Assembly: GCA_027946555.1 (NCBI GenBank)
Contig: JAPEVC010000100.1
Coordinates: 60,650-124,649 of the forward strand
Length of the DNA: 64,000 nt
Reading direction: 5' to 3'
From: Gnomoniopsis sp. IMI 355080
Taxonomy: Eukaryota > Ascomycota > Sordariomycetes > Diaporthales > Gnomoniaceae
Below are positions 1 to 9,670 of the stretch, piece by piece. The notes under the pieces are model-generated. The model was not told where the DNA came from. It saw only the letters and a program-made list of their open reading frames with translations, and made no database searches. Position 1 is the first letter of the stretch. Every line of letters begins with the position of its first letter. The translations under genes and the position numbers were made by a program.

Positions 1-165
1 CTAGTTCAAATCGTTCCTCATGGCTTCAAGGTTGATGCTACTGCAGCGTATGATGAACCAAGCCCTAGTCTTTGAGTGACCACATCGGTACGAAACCAGA
101 CTGAGCTACATAGCTCATACCAGGCCAGAGCAACATGATCGGTGTTTTCAAACAAAACTATGGAT

Positions 166-1421
166 TCACGGATTGAATTGTAATGATATACTAGCTGTGT
201 TTTGTAAATGCTCAACCATTCTCTCTTCAGCATGGGCCATCTCTTCCTCGATGAACTCCTCCAGCCTGACGCGGAGGCCATAGAACTCTTCTTCCACCTT
301 TTCATCTACGTCACGAACTCTGCTCTCTATTGTATCACTTATATCATCCTGCACCTCCTCAAGCCGCTGTTCCAGGAACGAATCTTGCTCCTCTGCCTGC
401 TTACCTGAGCGCTGTTCGACATGATCGAGGATTCGATATTCCAGTTCCTGCAATTGCCGGCCTATATAGGGCTTCAGGTCCGCAATGAGCCGGTCGTAAA
501 GCTTACTTTGCTGATCCTCAACAAGTCTAAGCATCTCGAGTTTCTGCTCATCTACTATCTTCCGGCACATTCTTTCAACATCGATTGGATCTAGTTTGGC
601 ACTTGTCACATCGTCGGAGCTACGCCGTCGTCGCTTCTTGGAGGTCTCTGTGGCTGTGTGTGAGTAGATGGAAACAAGCAACAACGTTGAGTAATGTGGA
701 GGGCAATCTTACCTCCAGAATCGTTGAACGGCGCAGTCGGCGGACCTGGACCAAGCTCATCGTATGAGGGAGGACTGTCCGGCTCAGTAGAGGCGGCAAC
801 AGCAGGTTCATCCTCGACGAGAATCTGTCCACCTTTGCCTCTGTATAGACTAGTGAGGTCCGCCTGGCGGGCAATAGACTTCAATATGCCCTTGTTTGCC
901 GCCTCGCAAAGTGACGTGAGCCGTGCCTGCGAAAGTACGTTCCGGGGGAGGTAGATAGTAAGATTGTCTTGACGGACAAGCGATCGCAGCGAGTCCAGTA
1001 CGTTGCCAGCAGCTTTGTTCTTTGGCGTCAAATCCAAGAGCTTGGGTCCGACAAGATCAGCCGGCCTCGTTAGAACGAATCGCAGACAGACAATGTCAGA
1101 CCCGAGTCTCTTGCGAGCTTCCTCGCCACTGCCACCTACTCCCGGCTCTGCGGCCGCGAGTTCGACGACATCCAGCGATTTGATTCGTTCTGGGAGGATG
1201 AAAATAAATAGTGGTGTCTTGGTCGACGCAGCAGCCTTGAGGATCACTGTACGGCGAAGCTTAAAGAAAGCATCGTTGGTCTGACCAAGGCGTCGAGCAT
1301 CAAAGGTCGCTTCGAGAAGGGTATCGCTGGCGACGCATTCTACAACAGCTGGCGTGGAGATATCTATGTTCGAGGTAGAAGAGTCTGCAGCCGAGGCAGA
1401 GGAGCCGGCTTCGTCGGCCAT
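166..1421 (-). CDS. Conserved-looking fungal coiled-coil protein, function unknown
   Basis: Two exons on the minus strand: 1421-713 and 653-166, joined by a 59-nt GT-AG intron (712-654, starting GTAAGATT). Exon 1 leaves one base and exon 2 supplies two, so the phases agree; product 398 aa. ATG at 1421 opens the longest frame. Residues 1-215 look globular and mixed alpha/beta, with no motif I recognise. A PPSY sequence (about 217-220) inside a proline-rich linker fits the PPxY consensus for WW-domain partners. A basic run at about 242-247 (KKRRRR) could be a nuclear localisation signal. Residues about 262-398 are rich in E, R, Q and L with heptad-like spacing and almost no proline, which suggests a long coiled coil. 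No catalytic motif is visible, so I assign no function; a scaffold or nuclear adaptor role is only inference. Confidence 0.8.
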
Positions 1422-2473
1422 TCGCTCATCTACGTGAATGTAGCCTAGAAAGAACTGTCAGTATTCCCGATGGTGAAACAAAAACCAGACAGTCGAAAGA
1501 TTATCCCTCTGCCCTTGCGGACAGAGATTCCCACCCGCCCAGGCTTCTGTGTGTAGAGCAGCCTTGACTCCAACCGGGCCATCGAGGTCCGGACGATGCA
1601 TTGAGCGACCTTGAAGACAGGCGAAGCAAAGAGAAAGCAGGTTCTTCGTCCTCGCATGCGTAGCCGAACGACGCTACGTTGGAGGCGCGAGTGTCGCTGA
1701 CAGGCGACTCCAGCCCGGGAAGGCTGAAGACCCTTCCCAAGACCCCAGTTCTTTCATGGAGCGCACTCGATGAGTAGAAGCTGGCATTTCTCGGTCTTGG
1801 GCGCGGTGGACGCACGCACTCGTGGCAGGTCGTTGAGCATCGCATGCGCGGCTGCCCGCGTGTGCGCGGGCACCTTTGAACTGACCGTTGTTGTATTGGC
1901 GATCTGCAGAGCAGATGACAGCATCGTCGGGTGGTGACGAGGTTCGACGTTGAAGGATGGTGCGCGATGAGTTGGTTGATGATAAGGTGAAGTCGGGGAT
2001 GGAGCTGCGATCGGCGTGCACGCGTGAACTTGGAATGCGGTGGCTGATCGCAAGGATCCACTTTCCATTTCCTTCCAAGGCTGGATGCACGGGGCTGACC
2101 CTCGTGAACTTAATAGGTTCACGAGCTGTGACTCTCACGGCCACCTGCCCACCCCCTTCGAACAGAACAGGGAGAAAAAAAAAGGGTCTCTAATAGTCTA
2201 GAAATTATTTAGACAAGCAGTCGATAAATAAAGGGAAAAATTTAAATGGAGACGGTCAAGACTCTACTCGAACTCTGCCTGCCGGTTTGCATTGGATGGC
2301 AATGCTTACCACTTTTTTTTCTACCTTTTTCGTGATCGTAGATAAATTCTAATATCATTGATACTTATATTTCCTCCAAAATCCTGTGAATACTCTCAGG
2401 GCATGCATGAATACCTTACGTCTTGCTCGAACTGAACATTTTTTGATGTCTCAGGTCCCAGTTGCCCCTTCGA
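1422..2473. other. Intergenic: upstream region of the coiled-coil gene, downstream of the dehydrogenase
   Basis: No frame here looks coding. Minus-strand open frames exist at 1501-2144 in all three registers, but they overlap each other and are rich in R, S, P and C, typical of GC-rich non-coding DNA. The part nearest 1421 is expected to hold the promoter and 5' leader of the coiled-coil gene. From about 2170 the sequence becomes AT-rich with A and T runs, consistent with the 3' flank of the dehydrogenase gene. Confidence 0.6.
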
Positions 2474-3466
2474 TCAGGCCGGACGATTGAGACCGTTCAA
2501 TCTGTGATCAAAATCCTCTTTGGGAATATCTTGAACCTTGTCCGTCCTCTTCAATTTCACACCGGACCTCTTCTCCCATCCGGGCAGACATTTTGTATGA
2601 TCCGCATTTGGCTCAACTTGGTCCAACGAGTACTGTAGGTTCCGCTGCAGCAGATCTGGGAGCTCGGTCTGGAAGCCATTCTCCTGCATGAACTCTTTCG
2701 TGATGCCCAGATCTTTGACAAGCAGAGCCAGTCCAAAGCCACTGTTGTACCGCTCTGTGATTCCGTCTCGCCGGAAAGTGTCCAGCGTCGGAAAGCAAAC
2801 ACCTGTGCCCACGTTCAGGACATCTATCATTTGCTGTGGATCAAGGCCGAATTTCTGTCCCGTCACTAGGCTGTCGCATAAAGCGTTGATGGACGACGCC
2901 ATGATGTAGTTATTGAGCGTCTTCATCGCATGACCACTGCCTAAAGGCCCCATGTGAAAGATATAGCTGAACATGCAGTCTAGAACAGGCTTCACCTTCT
3001 GAAAGGCCTCTGCTGAGTCCGAGCCCACCATGGCTGTCGACTGGCCCGCATCGGTAGCGTGCATATAGGTTTGCGTGATGGGACAGTCAATGAGTTGAAT
3101 CTTATGCTGGCCAAGCTCCTTACCCAGCTCCTTTGTATCGAATGGCGATGACGACGACGTGTCCACCACAATAGTGCCAGGCTTCAGGGCCTTCGCAATA
3201 CCGCGGTCCCCGAGCAGAACCTCCCGGACGATCTTCCCATGGGGCAGCATCGTGATGATGACCTCGCAATTGGAGAATGCGTCTGGATGGCCTTTTGAGG
3301 CGGTGGTGTTCTCCCATTCCCCAGCTGCGCGATCCGATTTTGTCGAATCGGCATCGTGAACTACCAGTGTGAAATTTCTCTTGGGTATGTTTGAAGCCAT
3401 TGAGAAGCCTGCGTTGCCGAGGCCGATATACCCTACGCTGGTGACTTGTTCGTTATTGGGGGCCAT
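2474..3466 (-). CDS. NAD(P)-dependent 3-hydroxyisobutyrate dehydrogenase-like enzyme
   Basis: Single exon, 330 aa from the ATG at 3466; the frame stays open further upstream but only from a TTG. Residues 12-20 carry the Rossmann dinucleotide-binding motif (GYIGLGNAG), followed by a beta-strand ending in VVHDAD (about 35-40). The second domain has the hallmark GSGHAMKTLNNY (about 176-187), where K182 and N186 correspond to the catalytic lysine and asparagine of the beta-hydroxyacid dehydrogenase family. The family signature usually read as D-x-P-V-S-G-G is altered to DCPITQTY (about 127-134), so the substrate may differ from 3-hydroxyisobutyrate. Length fits the family (about 290-340 aa). No mitochondrial presequence is obvious from this start. 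Likely role: oxidation of a small beta-hydroxyacid; true substrate unknown. Confidence 0.88.
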   Translation of the reverse strand: MAPNNEQVTSVGYIGLGNAGFSMASNIPKRNFTLVVHDADSTKSDRAAGEWENTTASKGHPDAFSNCEVIITMLPHGKIVREVLLGDRGIAKALKPGTIVVDTSSSSPFDTKELGKELGQHKIQLIDCPITQTYMHATDAGQSTAMVGSDSAEAFQKVKPVLDCMFSYIFHMGPLGSGHAMKTLNNYIMASSINALCDSLVTGQKFGLDPQQMIDVLNVGTGVCFPTLDTFRRDGITERYNSGFGLALLVKDLGITKEFMQENGFQTELPDLLQRNLQYSLDQVEPNADHTKCLPGWEKRSGVKLKRTDKVQDIPKEDFDHRLNGLNRPA

Positions 3467-6098
3467 GTTGGGTGGGAACGACTTGCGCTGAAAATAATGG
3501 CTTATCCAAAGCTTGATCAGTGCAAAGATAAGTGCGACAGTATTCTCTCTCAAAAAAGCTTGTGCCAGTTCTGCTCACAACATTATTAACGATGGCCGGG
3601 AGATTGATCCACTTAAGGAAGAAGGTTGGAGCGTGTGGAGAAGTTGCAGTCGCGATGAGACGGGAAGTTGGGAACTAGTGAACCGGAATACCTGTTTGAG
3701 TAAAGTCAATGGGTAAAACCGTCGACATGTCCAAGGGATCGACAGTGACCTCAACTTCAAAACACCTACACCAGGTAGGACTCGTTTGTGTGGCTTCAAC
3801 GCTTTGGTCGCAAAGCTACCTGTATACCTAGGTATCCTCCACAACGGGTCCACACTACTCAACCTTAACCAAGCAATATTGGTCCTTCACACAAACGACA
3901 GACCCTGAATGTGATGAAACAAGTCACGATATTCTCTGTTACCCCAGGCTTATCAGATGTAGAAAGGCATTGATTTACAGCTAGAGTATTTCTCAACCTG
4001 GAATTACCACACGATGTGACACTTTCCAAGGTTGGAAAGCCAGCACCTTAGTACTTTGTTCTGTATTGAACACCCACCCGAACTGCCCGGGGTCTCAGAA
4101 AGCCAGCGAACTCAGCAGTCTTTCCAAGTATCGTGTCATTGGACTGGTGCAGGGTGTGCTGCCTCGGGATGAAGCTACAAACCCGTATCGGAGCCTCATG
4201 CGAGCAATCTGGCTACATATTTCGTTGAGTCACGAAGGCTCGTGACTTTCCAAAGTTGAATTTTCAGAGAACAGCGGCGTTCCAGGAAACACGACGCTAC
4301 CGAAGTGCTTGCCCTCGCCGACCACAGGCATCTCGAAGTCAGTATTGCTGTCATAGCGACCTCTCTAAATCCATTGGCTCCCATGCTGTACTGCATACAT
4401 TGCGTAATTCTTATCGGGTCGGGAGCGTTCTGAGTTACAGTGAGGCTGTCGTCTCAGCCATCCGCCACTTACGCGTTGCTTTCCAGCCGGATGGCCAGAT
4501 CTGTCTACATAGGGTTGCCCCGCGCATTCATTGCCCGGGAAACCGTGCGCCGCTTATACCATGAGTGGAACCAAGGCAGCTCATTTCCAAGGGCGGCTCA
4601 CGATGAATTGGCCTGGGCCCTGCAACCGTACTTGAATGCTGGCTGTTAGAACGTAAACAGCTGCCCGCGACAATTCCAATGGAAAGACAAGCATAATTAG
4701 GAAGGGAATAGTGGGTTTAATTGAGGATAAGGTACTAGTTAATGACAGCCTTTGATTTCGGACTGTAACCTTTGAAAGGATGGGACAAAGGGATTTAATA
4801 GTCAGTCTTTGTGCTGTTCCAGATTAGCAACCTAGGCTAAGTTTTCATATTCGTGCCCTTTATTAAGCATGTTTCCTTATAATATAGGTACTTTAGAACA
4901 TAGTGCATACGTACTTGTCAATACTTGTATCTTGTAGCGCACATATCTCGGCCCTGATATACCTTTCCGGCAGATGCGTAGCTTACTTGTGTGCGCAAGT
5001 AGCTTACCTACTTGATAGGTACTGGGAGCGTGCGCACCGCTCTATAATGTGCTGTGTGAGCATATTTAAAGGGTGAATCTACTTTCAGGATAAGCTACGC
5101 TTTCAAAAACATTGGCGTACTTTAGACTTAGGTCATAGAACAAAATTAGGTCTCAATGAGGTACCTTACCGACCCGACATTGCTTTTCTAGGGGCTTGAA
5201 TTTGCATGCGTATAGTCTATCGATTCCTCCGCCAACAGTAGCCTTTACTAAAGTAGTTTAGCAGGCATTGTGTCTTTTCGATTTGTAGTGAACAGCGAAG
5301 CCTGACAATAGTAGACTTGCACGGATAGTTATGCAGCATTTCAACCCGTGACTTCCAAAGCGTTGAGCAGAACAGGGGCCGTCCTCGATCTGTCCGGACA
5401 ACATTTAGTCAAGAATCAATCACAACACTACTAGAAAGACTGTCGCTGCTATCACTTTTCTTTCCGCGAGTAACCAGCTACTAAGAATGTAACGCTCTGT
5501 GTCCATCGGATCGTAAGCCTGTTTCTAAAGAGACCACCTGCGCGAGATTGAGAAAAGCAAAAATAGCGTTCCAGATTGCGCGCACACGTAGATCCACCTG
5601 CGCAAACAGAGAGCTGTCATATCCCAGATCAACTCTGGAGACCTGCGCATCTTATATTCTGAATGTTGGTATCTGCGCGAGCCTTGCACATATAGAGCTT
5701 TAAGTAAGACAAAGGCAGATTGTTGAATTATAAAGGTGGTGCTTGTCCTTTGTTCTTATACAGGGACTTTAGGAGGTAAGCGGCTTGCTGCTTTATTGTA
5801 GAATTTGGAACAAAGTTAAATGCCAGGTAAGTATAAAAACAAGTGGCAAAGATAGGTGGAAGAGGTGGATTCTATAATAATATGCTTTATATATATATGC
5901 AGCTGAAGGGTTTTATATTACTTAGAGGTAAGAGACTTTACAGCAATTGTTCTAGATAATGATGTTTTGTAATTGTTATAAGCTGTGAAATTTTCGTTTA
6001 TTTTCAAAATGCCTCGTGCTAAGTCAGAGTACAGTTGTTTGCATTCGCTGCGAATGTAAGCGGCTTAACCACGGATTAGCGCGTGGGTAGGCAACGAA
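3467..6098. other. Gene-free stretch grading into AT-rich DNA
   Basis: 3467-4650 holds the upstream region of the dehydrogenase gene and short overlapping frames that I judge non-coding. From about 4650 the base composition falls and stops are dense in all six frames. A local cluster of the heptamer CCTGCGC occurs at 5537, 5597 and 5642, with a related CTGCGCGAG at 5673. One copy of the palindrome TACCTAGGTA lies at 3825-3834. No gene is supported. Confidence 0.6.
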
Positions 6099-6234
6099 GC
6101 TCGCGTAACGCAGTGGTAGCGTGTTGCTCTTATATACTTGACTTTGCTCAGGTCATATGACATTATACCTGTTATTTATACCGGGTAAATATAATGATAT
6201 GCAAAAGTCGCGAGTTCGACCCTCGCCGTGAGCA
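6099..6234 (+). tRNA. tRNA-Ile(UAU)-like gene with a 64-nt intron
   Basis: A full cloverleaf can be folded. The 7-bp acceptor stem pairs 6099-6105 with 6227-6233 (one G-T pair), discriminator A6234. The D arm is 6108-6122 with loop AGTGGTA; the anticodon stem starts TTGCT (6124-6128); loop C-T-TAT-A gives anticodon UAU at 6131-6133. The T arm is 6210-6226, loop TTCGACC, with five Watson-Crick pairs. An intron of about 64 nt (6135-6198) sits one base after the anticodon, the canonical place; it can itself fold through cattata/tataatg arms. The 3' half resumes with TGCAA, giving four anticodon-stem pairs and a T-T mismatch at 31:39. A T-rich tract begins at 6238 and would end Pol III transcription. 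A pseudogene or a tRNA-derived SINE head is possible because of the mismatch, the long intron and the partial copy next door. Confidence 0.6.
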
Positions 6235-6318
6235 GCTTATTTTTTTATTTTTTTATTTAAAGAAAGATTTCTTATAAAGATTTCTATGCTTATAGCGAGG
6301 GTCGAACTCGCGACTTTT
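6203..6318. repeat. 24-bp inverted repeat of the tRNA 3' half
   Basis: 6203-6226 (variable loop plus T arm of the tRNA) recurs as an exact reverse complement at 6295-6318, 68 bases apart, forming a large potential hairpin over a T-rich and A-rich loop. Immediately after the inverted arm, the 13-mer gtgttgctcttat at 6322-6334 is a direct copy of the tRNA D-arm/anticodon junction at 6121-6133. Together these are a rearranged partial second copy of the tRNA, not a second functional gene. Confidence 0.85.
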
Positions 6319-6334
6319 AATGTGTTGCTCTTAT

Positions 6335-6691
6335 TAATATCTTTTAAGGATTTTAGTATTTTTGCCTTTTCTTTTCTTCAGGTCTGCAAGCCCTTATAAT
6401 ATTTCGTTGCGGTTTCGGACTAGTAATCGGGGTTGCGGTTTGCAGAAGACATTGCGTCGAGTCTTCGACTAGCTGGTCGATATAGCAAAGTATAGGAAGC
6501 ACTTGAATTTTCTAGTCCAAATATTAGTAGGGGTGGACATCGAGGTAATATACTTTGCCCTTTAGTTGTATATTACTAGGTTAATTGCAAGACTACATAC
6601 TCCAGCCAGAAACTTTATATATACCTACAAAGACCTTGCTCTAATCTAGATTCCAGCCCTAAACAGGCCTACTTGGATAACTTATTAGTGG
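6335..6691. other. AT-rich spacer between the tRNA-like locus and the Tc1 element
   Basis: No open frame of note and no repeat that I can pair with another part of the window. Composition suggests decayed repeat DNA. Confidence 0.5.
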
Positions 6692-6693
6692 TA

Positions 6694-6720
6694 CAGTGGG
6701 CCGGATAAAGTCTGAGCCAC
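6694..6720. repeat. Left terminal inverted repeat of the Tc1/mariner element
   Basis: 27 bp beginning CAGTGGGCC and ending GAGCCAC; it matches the reverse complement of 8078-8104 with two mismatches. It is preceded by the TA target dinucleotide at 6692-6693. Confidence 0.9.
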
Positions 6721-6838
6721 CACACCAAAATTCGGCATTCCGGAAATATGACCACCACACTTCCGATTAACATTTTGAGTACGTTTGAGGTCGTATAGAT
6801 ATGAAAAGTAGCTTATTTTGATGTATAGAGGTTGAATT

Positions 6839-8002
6839 TTAATATTTTGTATATCTACCCTTTGTAGCCCTAACTGCAGCTAGTCTATTAGGCAAAGAGT
6901 CGATGAGTATGTTAATCTCCGCCTGCGGTATCTCCTCCTACGCTTTTTATGCCACCGTTGTAAAATAAGCGATATTCTCGAGGTTTCTGGTCTTTTCCTA
7001 TAGTTTATTATTAGATGTAAGAATCCGCTTCTTTAGTTTTGCCTAAACGTGCTCGATGGGCGCTAGATTAGGCGAGTGAGCAGGCCAGTCTATTATCTTA
7101 ATTATTTTACGTGCGAACTACTCTATTGTTTTAGCAGAAGTGTGTATACGCGTGTTATCCTGTTGGAAATTACGAGTTCCGTTATAGATAGGCAAAAGGG
7201 TATGCTCGAGGACCTATAAGTAAGATTTGGTGGTATATCCCTTACGTTTTGCCGTCTGATCCCTCTCTATGACTATAAGGGGTGTCCGACCTCCCTTCTA
7301 GATCGTACCCTATATTATAATAGTGATCGTAGGCTTTATATGATTGCGTAAATTAACTAAATTATAGCGGTATCTCTCTTTTGAATACCGCTAAACCTAT
7401 TCCCGAGGTCTAGAGGGATTATTTTGAACGCTGTACTCGTTAGAGTTGATTATTTAAAGAGGGTGGATCTGTTAGTGAGCACGTTTAAAAGCCGGGAAAA
7501 AAATGACTATAGTAACTATACGAACTCTTAATAACCGCTTAAGATCTTTCTCCTAGATTTTGTATTAATTAGAATGATCACTTAGATTATCTATAGAAAG
7601 AGGAATTCGCTTCGTAGTAGCCTACCTCGCTAAATGGATGGCGTTTAAAGCCTTCCGGTAGGTCTTATCTGAAGCCTGGATACCTAGGGCCTCTCTTATC
7701 TCCTTGTACGTCGCCCTGGGCTCCCGGCGGATGAAAAACTTTAAGCATCTGATAGCCCGTTGACTGAAGATTGGAGGTCTGCTAGATCTAGTGCCAGATT
7801 TGAGGGTCTGGGTGGCTGATTAGCGAGTTTCTGTACGCCGTAGTGCGCCGTGTGAAATGCTTATCGCGTTCCGTAAGAGATTGGGGGATTCGCTATAGGA
7901 TTTTGCAATGAGAAGTGAAGCTCTGAGCTCCGGAGTAAGTTCGCTAGAATGGCAACGATTTGAAGATAATTTACTTAAAATGCGAGCAGTAGGGGACGCC
8001 AT
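6839..8002 (-). pseudogene. Tc1/mariner DD34E transposase, destroyed by stop codons
   Basis: The frame runs from ATG 8002 to a TAA at 6841-6839, about 388 codons, close to the usual fungal Tc1 transposase length. The first 60 residues are intact (starting MASPTARILSK) and lead into a helix-turn-helix region readable after the first stop. Around 7295-7075 on the minus strand the conserved core can be read through stops: a GRTPLIVIERD stretch, then NFQQDNTRIHTS (second catalytic Asp) and DWPAHSPNLAPIEHV (catalytic Glu), with 34 residues between Asp and Glu. Stops fall where the family has Gln or Trp (YL*VLE, IE*FA, HV*A). The C-terminus LPNRLAAVRATKGRYTKY is also typical. No functional product is expected. 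Confidence 0.92.
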
Positions 8003-8077
8003 TGTGGTTGTTGAGAAGAAAAATAAAAAGTGGTGGGTATTCGCGTGGGACGCGTTAAATAGAGCGGAGTCGCGAAA

Positions 8078-8104
8078 GTGGCTCAGACTTTATCGGGCCC
8101 ACCG
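8078..8104. repeat. Right terminal inverted repeat of the Tc1/mariner element
   Basis: 27 bp starting GTGGCTCAGAC and ending CCCACCG; reverse complement of the left TIR with two mismatches; followed by TA at 8105-8106. Confidence 0.9.
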
Positions 8105-8106
8105 TA

Positions 8107-8921
8107 GTAGCTAGGTAGCTACCGAGAAATCAGCCATACTTTGTTCCCTTCTCAAGGACCTGGGAGCAAGAGCAATCGGGATAAAGAACTTAGAACAGGC
8201 GTTTTTATCAACAAACATTGATCATCAGTGATAAAGCAGAAACGCTTGCCCATCTCCAGAGCCGTCCTTCAACTAATGCGCCCCACCCACAAAGTCCAAC
8301 AGCATCATCGTCCTTTACACCACAGCACTTGGTGTTCGAGCCTACCATTGCCCTAGCTGAGAAAATCCTTGCTGCAGCAGGTAGAATGGGTTGGACAGTA
8401 CAAAAACTGTTACAGTACGAGTGGGCATATTGGAAGGGAGATGATGCTGCTACATTCTGATGAACTTGGCATGCATGGCAGACTGTTGGCGACTGCAGCC
8501 TCTGAAACAGTGTTCGACTTGCAAATGCTCTTCTTTCAACAAAGAGCCAGGTCTACAGCCTTCGATTCGCAGCTGTCACAATCCTCAAAGTGTTAGTATT
8601 TCAGAGTTGTGTTAGTTTTGGATTCATAGCTCTCCTCACCTGTTCTTTTGAAACATTCTTTAACACTAGACTTGGAGACGGCATTAACATTCTTGACAAT
8701 ACACCCATCGTAACTGCTGAGCTGGAGTCAACTAGAGCGACTCGCATTTCTGGGCCAAAATCCCACTCACTAGTCTGATCCCGCGTGGGCGGATTCTGAG
8801 GTAGCCTGACCAGACGAAAATGAGGCATCGATACTTGCCGACGAACGGTTACGGTTGTCGGTCGCGTTCACAGGGTCTGCACGTTGTTGTTCGCGATACT
8901 TTTACCTTTAGTAGTGGCGAC
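8107..8921. other. Spacer between the two transposons; possible gene remnants
   Basis: Contains an 80-codon plus-strand frame at 8218-8460 without an ATG start (it opens on TTG), whose second half looks protein-like (helical, W/Y-containing) but which matches nothing I recognise. Another plus-strand frame begins at ATG 8820 and runs into the MITE. Either may be a fragment of a gene broken by transposon activity; neither is supported as a working gene. Confidence 0.4.
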
Positions 8922-8929
8922 GCTGCCAG
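8922..8929. repeat. Left 8-bp target site duplication of the MITE (gctgccag)
   Basis: Identical to 9663-9670 on the other side of the element. An 8-bp duplication is the signature of hAT-superfamily insertion. Confidence 0.92.
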
Positions 8930-9662
8930 CAGGGTTGTGAAAAAAGTTTGTAGTCAATTAGTAACTTTTAAGTTACTACAAACTACTATAGTTAAAGTTA
9001 GTACTTTTTATTAACTACTATAGTTAAAGTTAGTACTTTTTATTAACTATAGTAGTTTATAGTTAGTAGAAGTTAGCAGGGTATAAAAGTGTAATAACTT
9101 TCAATAACTATATATAGTTAATTAATAACTAATTATAGTTTATTTTATTAGTAAGCATCAATATATATAAGGAGAATCTTTAAGCGAATAAAAAAATAAA
9201 AAAATAAAAGCCTTTTAAATAATATATATATTAAATGAGCTTTAAACTTCGTACGTACAAAAGCGTAATCACAAGTAAAAGCAATTCAATAAAACAGTGG
9301 GTTTAATTCTTTATATCCTAAGAAAGTAGAATTAGAAACTATGATCCGTACGGACGACCTTTTATGCCCCTGGCGGATTATATTAGCCAGATCCCATCCG
9401 TACGTCTAGGGATCCGTAGGGTACAGAGCCGCAACACCAATGCCACTATTCCAACAATATAAATACATTTTACGAGAACTTTTATTTTATTTTATTAAAC
9501 TATAGTTAATCAAAGTTACTAAAAGATACTATAGAAAAAGTGTAGTTAGTTTTAGTCAGTACCTACTATTAACTATATATAGTTAGCAGTTAGTTAGTAC
9601 TAATTGTAGTTAGTTTTAGTCAACTCTATTAACTAACTTCAGTAACTTTTTTCACAACCCTG
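8930..9662. mobile_element. Non-autonomous hAT-like MITE (733 bp)
   Basis: The element begins CAGGGTTGTGAAAAAAGTT and ends with its exact reverse complement (19 bp TIR). CAGGG termini together with a perfect 8-bp target duplication (gctgccag) place it in the hAT superfamily. There is no transposase frame; the interior is about three-quarters A+T, full of short actatagtta/aactatag subterminal repeats, with a direct 32-bp tandem duplication near the left end and a GC-richer core at about 9340-9430 that holds three copies of atccgta. The intact duplication and TIRs suggest a fairly recent insertion. Mobilisation would need a hAT transposase encoded elsewhere. Confidence 0.9.
8981..9044. repeat. 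Two exact tandem copies of a 32-bp unit inside the MITE
   Basis: 8981-9012 and 9013-9044 are identical (unit starts aactactatagttaaagtt). Similar but inverted motifs lie near the right end (about 9540-9600), so these are probably subterminal repeats that would bind a hAT transposase. Confidence 0.88.
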
Positions 9663-9670
9663 GCTGCCAG
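9663..9670. repeat. Right 8-bp target site duplication of the MITE (gctgccag)
   Basis: Second copy of the duplication created on insertion; see 8922-8929. Confidence 0.92.

Larger units (their letters stand above)
6694..8104 (-). mobile_element. Complete but inactivated Tc1/mariner-superfamily DNA transposon (1411 bp)
   Basis: The element is bounded by 27-bp TIRs (6694-6720 and 8078-8104) and flanked by a TA target duplication (6692-6693 and 8105-8106), the hallmark of Tc1/mariner insertion. Inside lies one transposase frame on the minus strand (8002-6839) with DD34E motifs and many stops. Interior composition is strongly AT-shifted, and every visible stop in the motif region is a TAG explainable as CAG-to-TAG or TGG-to-TAG, the signature of RIP. 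TIR pairing is still almost perfect, so it could in principle be mobilised in trans by a related active copy; that is inference. Confidence 0.92.

Noticed and set aside
1501..2144. Overlapping minus-strand frames of 120-186 codons
   Set aside because: All three registers are open together and are R/S/P/C-rich; this is expected of GC-rich upstream DNA, and no start context or motif supports a gene.
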